A DNA stretch of 64,000 bases, from positions 62,001 to 126,000 of the forward strand of contig CAZFYX010000069.1 of the NCBI GenBank assembly GCA_964523885.1. The letters run 5' to 3'. The notes below the pieces were generated by a model. That model was not told the origin of the DNA and did not search any database. It saw nothing but the letters and a program-made list of their open reading frames with translations. Source of the stretch: SHXO01 sp964523885. Lineage in GTDB: Bacteria > Pseudomonadota > Gammaproteobacteria > Burkholderiales > SHXO01. Below are positions 26,834 to 34,801 of the stretch, in pieces; positions within the stretch are counted from its first letter, which is position 1; the number at the start of each line of letters is the position of its first letter. Position numbers and translations under genes: made by a program.

Positions 26834-28036
26834 CTACCGGGCCTTCACCCAGAGCAACGGATCCAGGGGCCGGCCGCGAAACCTGACTTCAAAGTATAGA
26901 CCCGTTTGGGGGCTGCCGCCGCTGTCGCCTGCCTGCGCGACGGCCTCGCCTGCCTGCACCTCGTCGCCGACCTGGCGCAGCAGGGTCTCGGTATTCGCGT
27001 AGAGGGTCATCCAGCCGTCGCCGTGGTCAAGAATCAACAGGTTGCCATAGCCACGCAGCCAATCGGAGAAGACCACGCGGCCGGCTGCGACCGCCTCGAC
27101 CGGTGCGCCCTCGCGGGCGCTGATGAAAACACCGTGCCAGGGCACGCCGGTGTCCTGTCGTGGACTGCCGAAGCGGTTGGCGAGTTCCCCGCGCACCGGC
27201 AGGCGCAACTTGCCCCTGAGGCGGCCGAACTCGCCGACGGCCGGGGTCGGCTCGGTGCCGTCCTTTGCCGCGGCGCCGGACTCCGCCTTGCGCCCGGGCT
27301 TCTTGCGCGCCGGCCGTTTGGCCAGTTCCTCGGCCAGCCGCTGGACCAGGCGGGCGAGCCGCGCCTCGTTCCGGCGCAGGGTGTCGATCTCGCGCCGCTG
27401 CCGGTCGATGTCGGCCGAGACGCGCGCGAGAGTGGAGTCGCGGGCCTTGCGCTGCTCCAGCAGCTGGGCCCGTTCGGCTGCCTGGCGGGCCTCGAGACCC
27501 TCGACCTCGGCCACCTTGGCGCGGGTCTGCTCGTCGAGCGCTTCGAGCGACTCCAGGTCGCGCCGCAGCGCGGCCAGCTGGCCAGCCTGTGCCCGGTAGA
27601 CATGCCCCAGGTAATGCAGGGTCCGGGCCACCTGCCCCGGATCCTCTCCGCTCAGCAGGACGGGCAGGGCGGGGCTGCCGCCGCGCTCGTAGGCATGGCG
27701 CAGCGCCGCTGCGAGGTCGCCGCGCTCGCGCTCGATGCGCTCGGTCAGCTCGCGCTGGTCGGTGCGCAGGCGTCCCAGGCCTGCTTCCAGGGTCTTCTGT
27801 TCGGCCGCGAACTGCGCCAGCCGGCGGTTCGCGCCGCTGATCGCCCGCTCCGACTCGCGCAGGGCATCGGCGGCGTCGGCGCGGCTCTCCTCGTTGCGCG
27901 CCAGCTCGCGCTGGAGCTGGTCGATGCGTTCGCGCAGGGCCTGCAGGTCGGCCTTCGGGCCGGCCGGTACCTGCGCCGGCAGCAGCAGTGCGAGCGCCAG
28001 CAGCCAGGCCGGGCGCGGCTGCGCGATCAGGCGGAT
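26834..28036 (-). CDS. envC: Murein hydrolase activator EnvC (M23 fold), no canonical start codon
   Basis: About 400 residues: signal peptide (WLLALALLLPAQVPA), long Arg/Glu/Leu coiled coil with the diagnostic GGSPALPVLLSGEDPGQVARTL-type block near residue 115, then a degenerate LytM/M23 domain (about residues 285-395) with LPVRGELANRFG, PWHGVFISA and LILDHGDGWMTLYAN. It should activate amidases for daughter-cell separation. The reading frame is continuous back past the signal peptide, but no ATG, GTG or TTG is present at the right place. Candidates are ATC at 28034-28036, seven bases after GGAG, or CTG at 28028-28030. The nearest in-frame GTG (27631) would delete the signal peptide. A rare start or a base-call error are both possible. 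Confidence 0.85.
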   Translation of the reverse strand: MRLIAQPRPAWLLALALLLPAQVPAGPKADLQALRERIDQLQRELARNEESRADAADALRESERAISGANRRLAQFAAEQKTLEAGLGRLRTDQRELTERIERERGDLAAALRHAYERGGSPALPVLLSGEDPGQVARTLHYLGHVYRAQAGQLAALRRDLESLEALDEQTRAKVAEVEGLEARQAAERAQLLEQRKARDSTLARVSADIDRQRREIDTLRRNEARLARLVQRLAEELAKRPARKKPGRKAESGAAAKDGTEPTPAVGEFGRLRGKLRLPVRGELANRFGSPRQDTGVPWHGVFISAREGAPVEAVAAGRVVFSDWLRGYGNLLILDHGDGWMTLYANTETLLRQVGDEVQAGEAVAQAGDSGGSPQTGLYFEVRFRGRPLDPLLWVKAR

Positions 28037-28055
28037 GACCCTGCTCCGGTGCGGT

Positions 28056-28805
28056 TCAGGCCTTGGCCTTGCCTTGCGCGGCGACCGCCTGCATGGCCGC
28101 GGCCACGCGCGCCGGGTCCCCGAGGTAGTAGTGACGCAACGGCTTGAGGTCGGCGTCCAGTTCGTAGACCAGCGGGATGCCGGTGGGCACGTTGAGCTCG
28201 ACGATGTCGCGCTCGGACACGGCGTCCAGGTACTGGATCAGCGCGCGCAGGGAGTTGCCGTGCGCGGCGATGATGACGCGCCTGCCCGCACGCACTTCCG
28301 GCGCGATGGCGTCGTTCCACAGCGGGAGGAAGCGGGCGACCGTGTCCTTCAGGCACTCGGTCAACGGCATCTCCGCGGGCGTGAGACCGGCGTAGCGGCG
28401 GTCGTTGCGTGGATGGCGCGGGTCGGCGGGATCGAGCGGGGGCGGCGGGATGTCGTAGCTGCGGCGCCAGATCTTGACCTGGTCGTCGCCGAACTTGGCC
28501 GCCGTCTCGGCCTTGTTCAGGCCCTGCAGCGCGCCGTAGTGGCGTTCGTTCAGGCGCCAGGAGTTGCGCACCGGCAGCCACATCAGGTCCATCTCGTCCA
28601 GCGCGATCCAGAGCGTGCGCACGGCGCGCTTGAGCACCGAGGTGAAGGCTAGGTCGAAGGCGAACCCGCCCTCGCGCAGCAGGCGCCCGGCCTCGCGCGC
28701 CTCCTCGCGGCCGCGTTCGGAGAGGTCGACGTCGGTCCATCCGGTGAACCGGTTCTCCCGGTTCCACACGCTCTCTCCGTGACGCAGGAGTACCAGCTTG
28801 TGCAT
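28056..28805 (-). CDS. gpmA: 2,3-bisphosphoglycerate-dependent phosphoglycerate mutase
   Basis: Glycolytic/gluconeogenic mutase of 249 residues. The catalytic LVLLRHGES (phospho-His H9) opens the protein. NRFTGWTDVDLSERG, the SVLKRAVRT segment, ERHYGALQGLNKAE and the second catalytic His in IIAAHGNSLRAL are all present. A TAGAAT -10-like element (28835-28840, minus strand) lies 29 bases upstream. It heads the minus-strand run gpmA-envC-ctpA-moeB. Confidence 0.97.
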   Translation of the reverse strand: MHKLVLLRHGESVWNRENRFTGWTDVDLSERGREEAREAGRLLREGGFAFDLAFTSVLKRAVRTLWIALDEMDLMWLPVRNSWRLNERHYGALQGLNKAETAAKFGDDQVKIWRRSYDIPPPPLDPADPRHPRNDRRYAGLTPAEMPLTECLKDTVARFLPLWNDAIAPEVRAGRRVIIAAHGNSLRALIQYLDAVSERDIVELNVPTGIPLVYELDADLKPLRHYYLGDPARVAAAMQAVAAQGKAKA

Positions 28806-29016
28806 GATCGTTCCGCTTGCTGAAGGATCCACGTATTCTAGCTTGGATGGCTCGCCGGATCGCCCTGTACCGACTGGAGTCTCGCGCCACCGACCGGCCG
28901 CGTCGATCCCGCCGCCCGCACCGTGTGGAGCCGCGGTGGCATCGACCTTGCTCGGCGCGCGCCGTCCCTCGCCGGCCATGCCGCCCGCATCCCCCCACTC
29001 CCATGACCCCCACCCG

Positions 29017-30828
29017 ATGACCGCCGTCGACTCCGCCCTCGCCGGGAGTGCAGCGGACGGGTCCGCGCACGGCCGGCTGGTCCGGCCCGGGTTCGCCGCG
29101 CACTTCGCGCTCGGCGCGCTGGGGCTCATGCTGCTGCTGCCGTTCCACGTGGTGGACAAGGCGATGCCCGTCCCGAGCTTCCATGCCGAGGCGCTCGCCG
29201 CCGCGATGGGGCTGGTCGCAGTCAGCGTGCTGGCAGTCTGGCCGGGGCGCCTGCTCATCCCGCGCGTCGTCTGGCTCCCGCTGGGGTTCGTCGGCCTGCT
29301 GCTGCTCCAGGCCGCGCTCGGGATGGTCGCCTTTCACCAGCAGGCGCTGCTGGGTGCGCTCTACCTGCTGTGGGCCGGGGCACTGATGGTGCTCGGCGCC
29401 CAGCTGCGCGCGCAGCTCGGGCTGGAGCGGGTGGCGGTCGTGCTCGCCTGGTTCCTGCTCGCGGGCGCCGCGATCAGCAGCCTGATCGGCCTGGCCCAGT
29501 ACTTCGAAACCTACGGCAGTCTCGGCCGCTTCATCGTGGTCTCGTCGCGGGCGCGGGTGTGGGGCAACCTGGCGCAGCCGAACCACCTGGCCGACTACCT
29601 CGGGATGGGGCTGGCTTCGATCCTCTTCCTGTACGCGAGCGGGCGGCTGCGGCTCGTGTACGTGCTGCCGGTTGGCGTGCTGGTGGTGCTGGTGCTCTCG
29701 CTCACCGGCTCGCGGGCGGGCGTGTTCTACGTGGCCGCGATGGTGCTGCTGGCCCTGGTGCTGTTCGTGCGCGAGCGGTCCGCAGCACACCGCCGCCTGC
29801 TGTTGCTCGGACTGTTTGCGGTGGCGGTGTACTACCTCGCGCCGGCCGTCATCGCCCAGCTCGGCGTCGGTCCGGAGGGCATCTCGGCCGCCGAGCGCCT
29901 GCGCGGCAACGCCCGCTTCTATGAGCAGCGGCCCCGCCTGTGGTACGTGGGCTGGCGGCTGTTCGAGGACGCGCCGCTGCTGGGACAGGGCTTCCGGCAA
30001 TACGGCTTCCACTACTTCTTGCTCAACGCGGAACTGCCCGCACCCCGCGTGCTCGGCTTCAACGACCACGCGCACAACCTGGTGCTCAACGTCATGGCCG
30101 AGTTCGGCCTGGCCGGCCTGGCCGTGCTGCTCGCCGGCACGCTGCCCTGGCTGTACGGACTGCTGCGCCAGCGGCGCGACCTGGCGCTGTGGTGGGCGGT
30201 CGCGGTACTGGCGGTGATCGGCCTGCACAGCATGGTGGAGTACCCGCTCTGGTACGCGTTCTTCCTCGGCCCTGCCGCGCTGCTCCTTGGTCTCACCGAG
30301 GCGCGCACGGTAGAATGGAAGCCGGCCCGGGAAGGCGCGGCGCGCATGCGCGTGCTGTTCGCCGTGATGCTGCTGATGGGGTGGTTCGCCCTGGTGCAGG
30401 TCTGGCGCGACTACCTGGTGCTCGAGGGCTTCCTCGCTTACCGCTATCGCTACCTGCATGCCACCGAGGACGTGGACCGGCGAGCCCGCGAAGTGCTCCT
30501 CGACCTGCATCGCACGTCGCTGCTGTCTCCGCTCGTCGAGCTGGGGCTGGCGCGCAGCATCCGGATCGATGCGCAGCGCCTGGAGGACAAGTTGACGGTC
30601 AACGCCCGCGCGCTGCGGGCCTACCCGATCAGCGACGTGGTGTACCGGCAGGCGATGCTGCTCGCGCTGCGAGGCGATCAAGCCGGCGCGGCGGCACAGT
30701 GGGACCGTGCGGTGGCGGCATTCCCCGAGGACGAGAAGACCTCCGCGCTGGTGCTGCGCCGGCGCGCCGAGGATGGACTGGAACAGCTGGCGCCGCTCGT
30801 CGCCCACGTGGCGGCGCGCGGCGCTTGA
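29017..30828 (+). CDS. pglL: PglL-like O-oligosaccharyltransferase (Wzy_C family)
   Basis: Polytopic membrane protein of about 603 residues with around eleven hydrophobic segments. The QPNHLADYLGMG motif (about residue 189) and FNDHAHNLVLNVMAEFGLAG (about residue 348), with its His, are signatures of PglL/PilO-type enzymes and WaaL ligases. A soluble C-terminal part (about residues 460-603) is as in PglL. The family moves glycan from undecaprenyl diphosphate to Ser/Thr of pilins and other exported proteins. The MSHA pilin genes begin 4 kb downstream. An in-frame ATG at 28978 would add 13 residues, and neither start has a clear ribosome binding site. LPS O-antigen ligase is the alternative. 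Confidence 0.82.
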   Translation: MTAVDSALAGSAADGSAHGRLVRPGFAAHFALGALGLMLLLPFHVVDKAMPVPSFHAEALAAAMGLVAVSVLAVWPGRLLIPRVVWLPLGFVGLLLLQAALGMVAFHQQALLGALYLLWAGALMVLGAQLRAQLGLERVAVVLAWFLLAGAAISSLIGLAQYFETYGSLGRFIVVSSRARVWGNLAQPNHLADYLGMGLASILFLYASGRLRLVYVLPVGVLVVLVLSLTGSRAGVFYVAAMVLLALVLFVRERSAAHRRLLLLGLFAVAVYYLAPAVIAQLGVGPEGISAAERLRGNARFYEQRPRLWYVGWRLFEDAPLLGQGFRQYGFHYFLLNAELPAPRVLGFNDHAHNLVLNVMAEFGLAGLAVLLAGTLPWLYGLLRQRRDLALWWAVAVLAVIGLHSMVEYPLWYAFFLGPAALLLGLTEARTVEWKPAREGAARMRVLFAVMLLMGWFALVQVWRDYLVLEGFLAYRYRYLHATEDVDRRAREVLLDLHRTSLLSPLVELGLARSIRIDAQRLEDKLTVNARALRAYPISDVVYRQAMLLALRGDQAGAAAQWDRAVAAFPEDEKTSALVLRRRAEDGLEQLAPLVAHVAARGA

Positions 30829-30843
30829 CGGAGAGGAACGAGC

Positions 30844-31257
30844 GTGAAATTCGTGCAGGACAACCTGTGGCTGGTCTTGATCGCAATCGTGAGCGGCCTC
30901 ATGTTCATCTGGCCGATGGTGGCCAAGCTGCTCAACCGCAGCAAGGAGGTCGGCGTGGCCGAGGCCGTGCAGCTGATCAACCGCCAGGATGCCGCGGTGG
31001 TGGATGTGCGGGAGCCCGGCGAGTTCAAGGGCGGGCACATCCCCAATGCGCGCAACATCCCGCTCGGGCAGCTCGCCGAGCGTGCCAGGGATCTCGACAA
31101 GCTCAAGGCCAAGCCGGTCGTGCTCGCCTGTGCCAGCGGCAACCGGTCCATGACCGCCGCGGGGACGTTGCGCAAGGCCGGCTTCGCGCAGGTGGTATCG
31201 CTCTCGGGCGGCATGGCGGCCTGGCAGCAGGCGGGGATGCCGGTCGAGAAAAGCTGA
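30844..31257 (+). CDS. Membrane-anchored rhodanese-like sulfurtransferase
   Basis: Protein of 137 residues. An N-terminal membrane anchor (LVLIAIVSGLMFIWPMVA) is followed by a rhodanese domain with VVDVREPGEFKGGHIPNARN and the active-site loop LACASGNRS, where Cys is the sulfur carrier. It lies 15 bases after pglL and upstream of grxC, trxC and secB, which is a common betaproteobacterial order. The physiological sulfur donor and acceptor are unknown. Confidence 0.88.
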   Translation: MKFVQDNLWLVLIAIVSGLMFIWPMVAKLLNRSKEVGVAEAVQLINRQDAAVVDVREPGEFKGGHIPNARNIPLGQLAERARDLDKLKAKPVVLACASGNRSMTAAGTLRKAGFAQVVSLSGGMAAWQQAGMPVEKS

Positions 31258-31273
31258 CAGGGCGTGGGTTCGA

Positions 31274-31370
31274 GTGAAGAGGTGAAAAGGTGAAGAAGTG
31301 AACATGAGACGACGGTGTTAGCGACTCGGCCGCGCATCCCGTTCACCTTTTCACCTGTTCACCTCTTCAC
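31274..31370. repeat. Inverted repeat of GTGAAGAGGTGAA-type units
   Basis: The left arm (31274-31303) is a run of degenerate GGTGAA units. The right arm (31341-31370) is its reverse complement over 30 bases with three mismatches. The 37-base centre is unrelated. It fills the gap between the rhodanese gene and grxC. Confidence 0.88.
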
Positions 31371-31384
31371 CTGATCGCAAAGCG

Positions 31385-31651
31385 ATGAAGCCAGTCACGA
31401 TGTACGCCACGGGCTACTGCCCGTACTGCCACATGGCCGAGCGGCTCCTGCAGTCGAAAGGCGTCCAGTTCGAGAAGATCCGCGTCGATCTCGAGCCGCA
31501 GCGACGGGTGGAGATGATGGAGCGCACCAAGCGGCGCACCGTGCCGCAGATCTACATTGGCGAGCATCACGTGGGCGGGTACGATGATCTCGCAGCGCTC
31601 GATCGCGAGGGCAAGCTCGATCCGCTCCTGGCCGGGGAGACGCGGGAATGA
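31385..31651 (+). CDS. grxC: Glutaredoxin 3
   Basis: Glutathione-dependent disulfide reductase of 88 residues. The active site is C12-P-Y-C15, followed by the TVPQIYIGEHHVGGYDDL segment that binds glutathione. It starts directly after the inverted repeat. Its TGA overlaps the ATG of trxC by four bases (ATGA). Confidence 0.95.
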   Translation: MKPVTMYATGYCPYCHMAERLLQSKGVQFEKIRVDLEPQRRVEMMERTKRRTVPQIYIGEHHVGGYDDLAALDREGKLDPLLAGETRE

Positions 31652-32088
31652 GCCAGCTAGCCCTGCACCTGGTGTGCGGACACTGCGGCGCGGTCAACCG
31701 CGTCCCGGGTGCACGCCTGCAGGAGGGACCCAGGTGCGGGCGATGCCATGCGCCGGTCCTCGATGGCACCCCGGTCACGCTGTCGGAGGCTGATTTCGAC
31801 GCCTTCGTCGGCCGCAACGACCTGCCGGTAGTGGTCGATTTCTGGGCCGAGTGGTGCGGCCCGTGCAAGATGATGGCGCCGGCGTTCGCCCAGGTCGCGC
31901 GGGAGCAGCGCATGCAGTTCCGCCTGGCCAAGCTCGACACCGAAACCAGCCCCGCCATCGCCGGGCGCTACGCCATCCGCAGCATCCCGACCCTGATCCT
32001 GTTCCGCCACGGCCAGGAGGTCGATCGCGCCGTGGGCGCGCTCGATGCCGGCCGGCTGCGGGCGTGGCTGCAGCGCCACGCCGCCTGA
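31648..32088 (+). CDS. trxC: Thioredoxin 2
   Basis: Thioredoxin of 146 residues with an N-terminal zinc finger: CxxC pairs at C10/C13 (CGHC) and C30/C33 (CGRC). The thioredoxin domain follows with WAEWCGPCK (C70, C73) and the cis-Pro region SIPTLILFRHG. TrxC-type proteins are often induced by oxidative stress. The gene is translationally coupled to grxC, so two thiol reductants are co-expressed here. Confidence 0.93.
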   Translation: MSQLALHLVCGHCGAVNRVPGARLQEGPRCGRCHAPVLDGTPVTLSEADFDAFVGRNDLPVVVDFWAEWCGPCKMMAPAFAQVAREQRMQFRLAKLDTETSPAIAGRYAIRSIPTLILFRHGQEVDRAVGALDAGRLRAWLQRHAA

Positions 32089-32173
32089 GGTCTCTCCAAG
32101 CACTGCGGTAAAGCGTCACACCTATGCGCTAGAATCACCGTTTCCCATCGAACGGCGCACGCACGAGGCAAGC

Positions 32174-32641
32174 ATGGCGGAGGAGCAGCAGGTCCAGGCG
32201 GTATTCACCATCGAGAAGATCTACGTGAAGGATCTCTCGCTCGAAGTGCCGAACGCCCCCGCGGTGTTCCTCGAGCGCGAGACGCCACGCGTGGACGTGC
32301 AGCTCTCCACCGAGGCCAAGGCCATCGACGAGGGCCACTACGAAGTGGTGCTGAGCGTGACCACCACGGCCACGCTGAAGGAGAAGACGGTGTTCCTGGT
32401 CGAGGCCAAGCAGGCCGGCATCTTCCAGGTGCGCAACCTGCCCCGCGAGAGCCTCGACCTGGTGCTGGCCATCACGTGCCCGAACATCCTGTTCCCGTAT
32501 GCGCGCGAGACCGTTTCCGACTCGATCACGCGCTCGGGCTTCCCCGCGTTCCTGCTGGCCCCGGTGAACTTCGAGGCGCTCTACCAGCAGCGCATGCAGC
32601 AACAGCAGCAGCCCGCCGAGGCTGCGCCGACCACCCACTGA
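32174..32641 (+). CDS. secB: Protein-export chaperone SecB
   Basis: Tetrameric cytosolic chaperone of 155 residues that holds preproteins for SecA. VFTIEKIYVKDLSLEVPNAP at the start and the core NILFPYARETVSDSITRSGFP are diagnostic. The C-terminus has a Gln run (QQQQQ). The ATG at 32174 is 85 bases downstream of trxC, and a TAGAAT at 32130-32135 could be a -10. The order grxC-trxC-secB-gpsA resembles the secB locus of many Proteobacteria. Confidence 0.97.
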   Translation: MAEEQQVQAVFTIEKIYVKDLSLEVPNAPAVFLERETPRVDVQLSTEAKAIDEGHYEVVLSVTTTATLKEKTVFLVEAKQAGIFQVRNLPRESLDLVLAITCPNILFPYARETVSDSITRSGFPAFLLAPVNFEALYQQRMQQQQQPAEAAPTTH

Positions 32642-32660
32642 GGCGAGGGGGCCGCAGACG

Positions 32661-33131
32661 TTGCGGCGCGTCTCCAGCCTGTTCCGTCGATCCCGGCGCG
32701 CCGCTGCGGCTGCGCTCGCCGGCGCTGCCATGCTCTGCGCGCCGGCATGGGCGATCGAGTACCGCTCGGTGAGCGTCGATGCGGGCATCCTCTACGACAG
32801 CCCCTCCACGCGGGCGGGCAAGCTGTTCCTGCTGGGCCGCGGCTATCCGGTCGAGGTGCTGGTCACGCTGGAAGGCTGGGCCAAGGTCCGTGACGCCAGC
32901 GGTGACCTGGCCTGGATCGAAGCCAGCCAGCTGTCCCCGAAGCGCACCGTGATGGTCAGGGTGCCGCGCGCGCAGGTCCGCTCGGCGCCGGACGAATCGG
33001 CACCGATCGCGTTCGAGGCCGAGCAGGACGTGGTTCTCGAATTCCTCGAGATGGCGGGCAATTTCGCCCGCGTGCGGCATGCGGACGGCGCCACCGGGTT
33101 CGTGCGCATCACCCAGGTGTGGGGTCTGTGA
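32661..33131 (+). CDS. Exported bacterial SH3-domain protein
   Basis: Protein of 156 residues starting at a TTG that follows a GAGGGGG ribosome binding site. A signal peptide (AAAAALAGAAMLCAPAWA) is followed by two SH3b-like modules, each beginning with a strand of the type YRSVSVDAGILYDSPS / VMVRVPRAQVRSAPDES. Such modules often bind cell-wall peptides. The gene is regularly found between secB and gpsA in betaproteobacteria, with unknown function. Confidence 0.78.
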   Translation: MRRVSSLFRRSRRAAAAALAGAAMLCAPAWAIEYRSVSVDAGILYDSPSTRAGKLFLLGRGYPVEVLVTLEGWAKVRDASGDLAWIEASQLSPKRTVMVRVPRAQVRSAPDESAPIAFEAEQDVVLEFLEMAGNFARVRHADGATGFVRITQVWGL

Positions 33132-34117
33132 GGATCGCCGTCCTCGGCGCGGGGGCGTGGGGCACCGCGCTGGCGATCCAGCTCGCTTCCCGCCACGACG
33201 TGAGCCTGTGGGCGCGCGATGCGGCGCACTGCGCGGCGTTGCAGGCCACCCGCGCGAACCAGCGCTATCTGCCCGGCTTCCCGCTGCCGGCCAGCGTCCA
33301 GATCGAACCCCGTGCGGCAACTGCTCTGCAAGGCTGCGAGCTGGCCATCGTGGGCACGACCGTCGCGGGGCTGCGGCCCGCCCTCCAGCTCGTCGCGGCC
33401 GGCAGCCCGGTGCCGCCCGTGATCTGGCTCTGCAAGGGCTTCGAGGCGGGCAGTGCACGGCTGCCGCACGAGGTCGCCGACGAGCTGCTGCCGGCGGGTG
33501 TCCTGCGCGGCGTGCTCTCCGGGCCCAGCTTCGCGCAGGAGGTGGCGCGCGGGGTGCCGGCCGCGGTAACGCTGGCTGCCTCCGACGCAGCGTTCGCCCG
33601 GGACACCGCCCGCGCGCTGCACGGGGGCAGGCTGAGGATCTACTCCACCGACGACATCATCGGCGTCGAGGTGGGAGGGGCGGTGAAGAACGTCATCGCC
33701 ATCGCCGCCGGCATCTCCGACGGCCTGGGTTTCGGCGAGAGCGCACGCGCGGCGCTGGTCACGCGTGGACTCGCCGAGATCGCCCGGCTGGGCACGCGCC
33801 TGGGCGGGCGTGCCGAGACCTTCATGGGCCTGGCCGGTGTGGGGGATCTCATCCTGACCTGCACCGGGAATCTCTCCCGCAACCGGCAAGTCGGCTTGCG
33901 ACTCGCCACCGGCAAGCCGTTGGACGTCATCCTCCAGGAACTGGGGCACGTGGCGGAAGGCGTCCACACCGCCCGCGAAGTCGTGCGGCTGGCACGTGGC
34001 TGCGGCGTCGACATGCCGATTGCCGAAGCCGTGTGCGGCATCCTCTACGCGGGCACGGCGCCGCAGGCGGCGGTCGAGAGCCTGCTGTCGCGCGAGCCCA
34101 AGCCTGAAGTGCGGTGA
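33128..34117 (+). CDS. gpsA: NAD(P)H-dependent glycerol-3-phosphate dehydrogenase
   Basis: Makes sn-glycerol-3-phosphate for phospholipids. The protein has 329 residues. IAVLGAGAWGTALAI is the dinucleotide loop, SGPSFAQEV and EVGGAVKNVIAIAAGI hold the catalytic Lys, and GLAGVGDLILTCTGNLSRN is the C-terminal signature. The GTG at 33128 overlaps the SH3 gene stop (GTGA). A GTG nine bases earlier is possible. The TGA is part of the left arm of the inverted repeat at 34114-34203. Confidence 0.97.
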   Translation: MRIAVLGAGAWGTALAIQLASRHDVSLWARDAAHCAALQATRANQRYLPGFPLPASVQIEPRAATALQGCELAIVGTTVAGLRPALQLVAAGSPVPPVIWLCKGFEAGSARLPHEVADELLPAGVLRGVLSGPSFAQEVARGVPAAVTLAASDAAFARDTARALHGGRLRIYSTDDIIGVEVGGAVKNVIAIAAGISDGLGFGESARAALVTRGLAEIARLGTRLGGRAETFMGLAGVGDLILTCTGNLSRNRQVGLRLATGKPLDVILQELGHVAEGVHTAREVVRLARGCGVDMPIAEAVCGILYAGTAPQAAVESLLSREPKPEVR

Positions 34118-34203
34118 CAGGTGAGGGCGTGACAGCAAACGCGTGACCGAACGACGTGACCGTCCGCCACGTCACGCAGTTCCCGTCACGCCTCACCGGT
34201 CAC
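34114..34203. repeat. Inverted repeat of GTGAC/GTCAC units spanning both stop codons
   Basis: The outer arms (34114-34133 and 34185-34203) are reverse complements over about 19 bases with one substitution and one indel. Inner CGTGAC/GTCACG units nest inside. The left arm contains the gpsA TGA and the right arm the trmL stop, so the cruciform sits exactly between two convergent genes and could act as a bidirectional 3' end structure. Confidence 0.85.
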
Positions 34204-34670
34204 TGCTCTCGAGCGCCACCGAACCCGTTCTGCCTCCACGCCTCGAATACCCCTGCCGCAACGGCATTCGACAGGTTGAGGCTGCGGCTGCCCGGCACCA
34301 TCGGCAGGCGCAGTTGACGATCTGGCACGAATCCTTCTAGGACCGGCCCCGGCAGGCCGCGCGATTCGGGCCCGAACAGCAATGCATCGCCGGGTTCGAA
34401 GCGAACGGCATGCACCGGTGTCCGCGCGCGGGTGGAAAACGCGAACACCCGCTCGGTCCCCAGTGCAGCCCGGCAAGCCTCCCAGCCGGCATGCACGGAA
34501 ATGCTCGCGTACTCGTGGTAGTCGAGACCCGCCCGGCGCAGCTCGCGGTCGTCGAGGCGGAACCCGAGCGGCTCGATCAGGTGCAGGCGGCAACCGGTGT
34601 TGGCGCACAGGCGGATGACGTTGCCGGTGTTGGGCGGGATCTCGGGCTCGAACAGGATGACCTGGAACAT
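34200..34670 (-). CDS. trmL: tRNA (cytidine(34)-2'-O)-methyltransferase
   Basis: SPOUT-class enzyme of 156 residues that 2'-O-methylates the wobble base of tRNA-Leu species. VILFEPEIPPNTGNVIRLCANTGCRLHLIEPLGF (residues 4 onward) gives the N-terminal part. The knotted SAM site is LLFGPESRGLP and RLPMVPGSRSLNLSNAVA. The length equals that of Escherichia coli TrmL. It converges with gpsA and diverges from the MSHA pilus operon. Confidence 0.95.
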   Translation of the reverse strand: MFQVILFEPEIPPNTGNVIRLCANTGCRLHLIEPLGFRLDDRELRRAGLDYHEYASISVHAGWEACRAALGTERVFAFSTRARTPVHAVRFEPGDALLFGPESRGLPGPVLEGFVPDRQLRLPMVPGSRSLNLSNAVAAGVFEAWRQNGFGGAREQ

Positions 34671-34801
34671 CGCCCGTCAGCGGGGTTTGTGAACAGAAGA
34701 AGACAAAATAATCAAGTACCTGAACAACCAGGATCACATGAAACTCTAAATTGGCGCAGCGTCGGCGCCGATAACGCCGTGAACGCCAACCTGGAGAGGC
34801 A
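34671..34801 (+). promoter_or_regulatory. AT-rich leader upstream of the MSHA operon
   Basis: This 131-base gap between trmL and mshE is clearly AT-richer than its surroundings (GAACAGAAGAAGAC, AAATAATC, CTCTAAATTGG). It probably carries the operon promoter and possibly the trmL promoter. No consensus -35/-10 pair stands out. A TTGGCG / CGCCAA inverted pair lies at 34751-34789, and a poor GG-N10-GC match is at 34752-34767. Confidence 0.4.

Noticed and set aside
28027..31305. A very long open frame on the minus strand (over 1000 codons) across pglL and neighbours
   Set aside because: It is antisense to well-supported genes, is full of His, Gln, Arg and Pro and shows no domain. Such shadows are normal when third positions are nearly all G or C.
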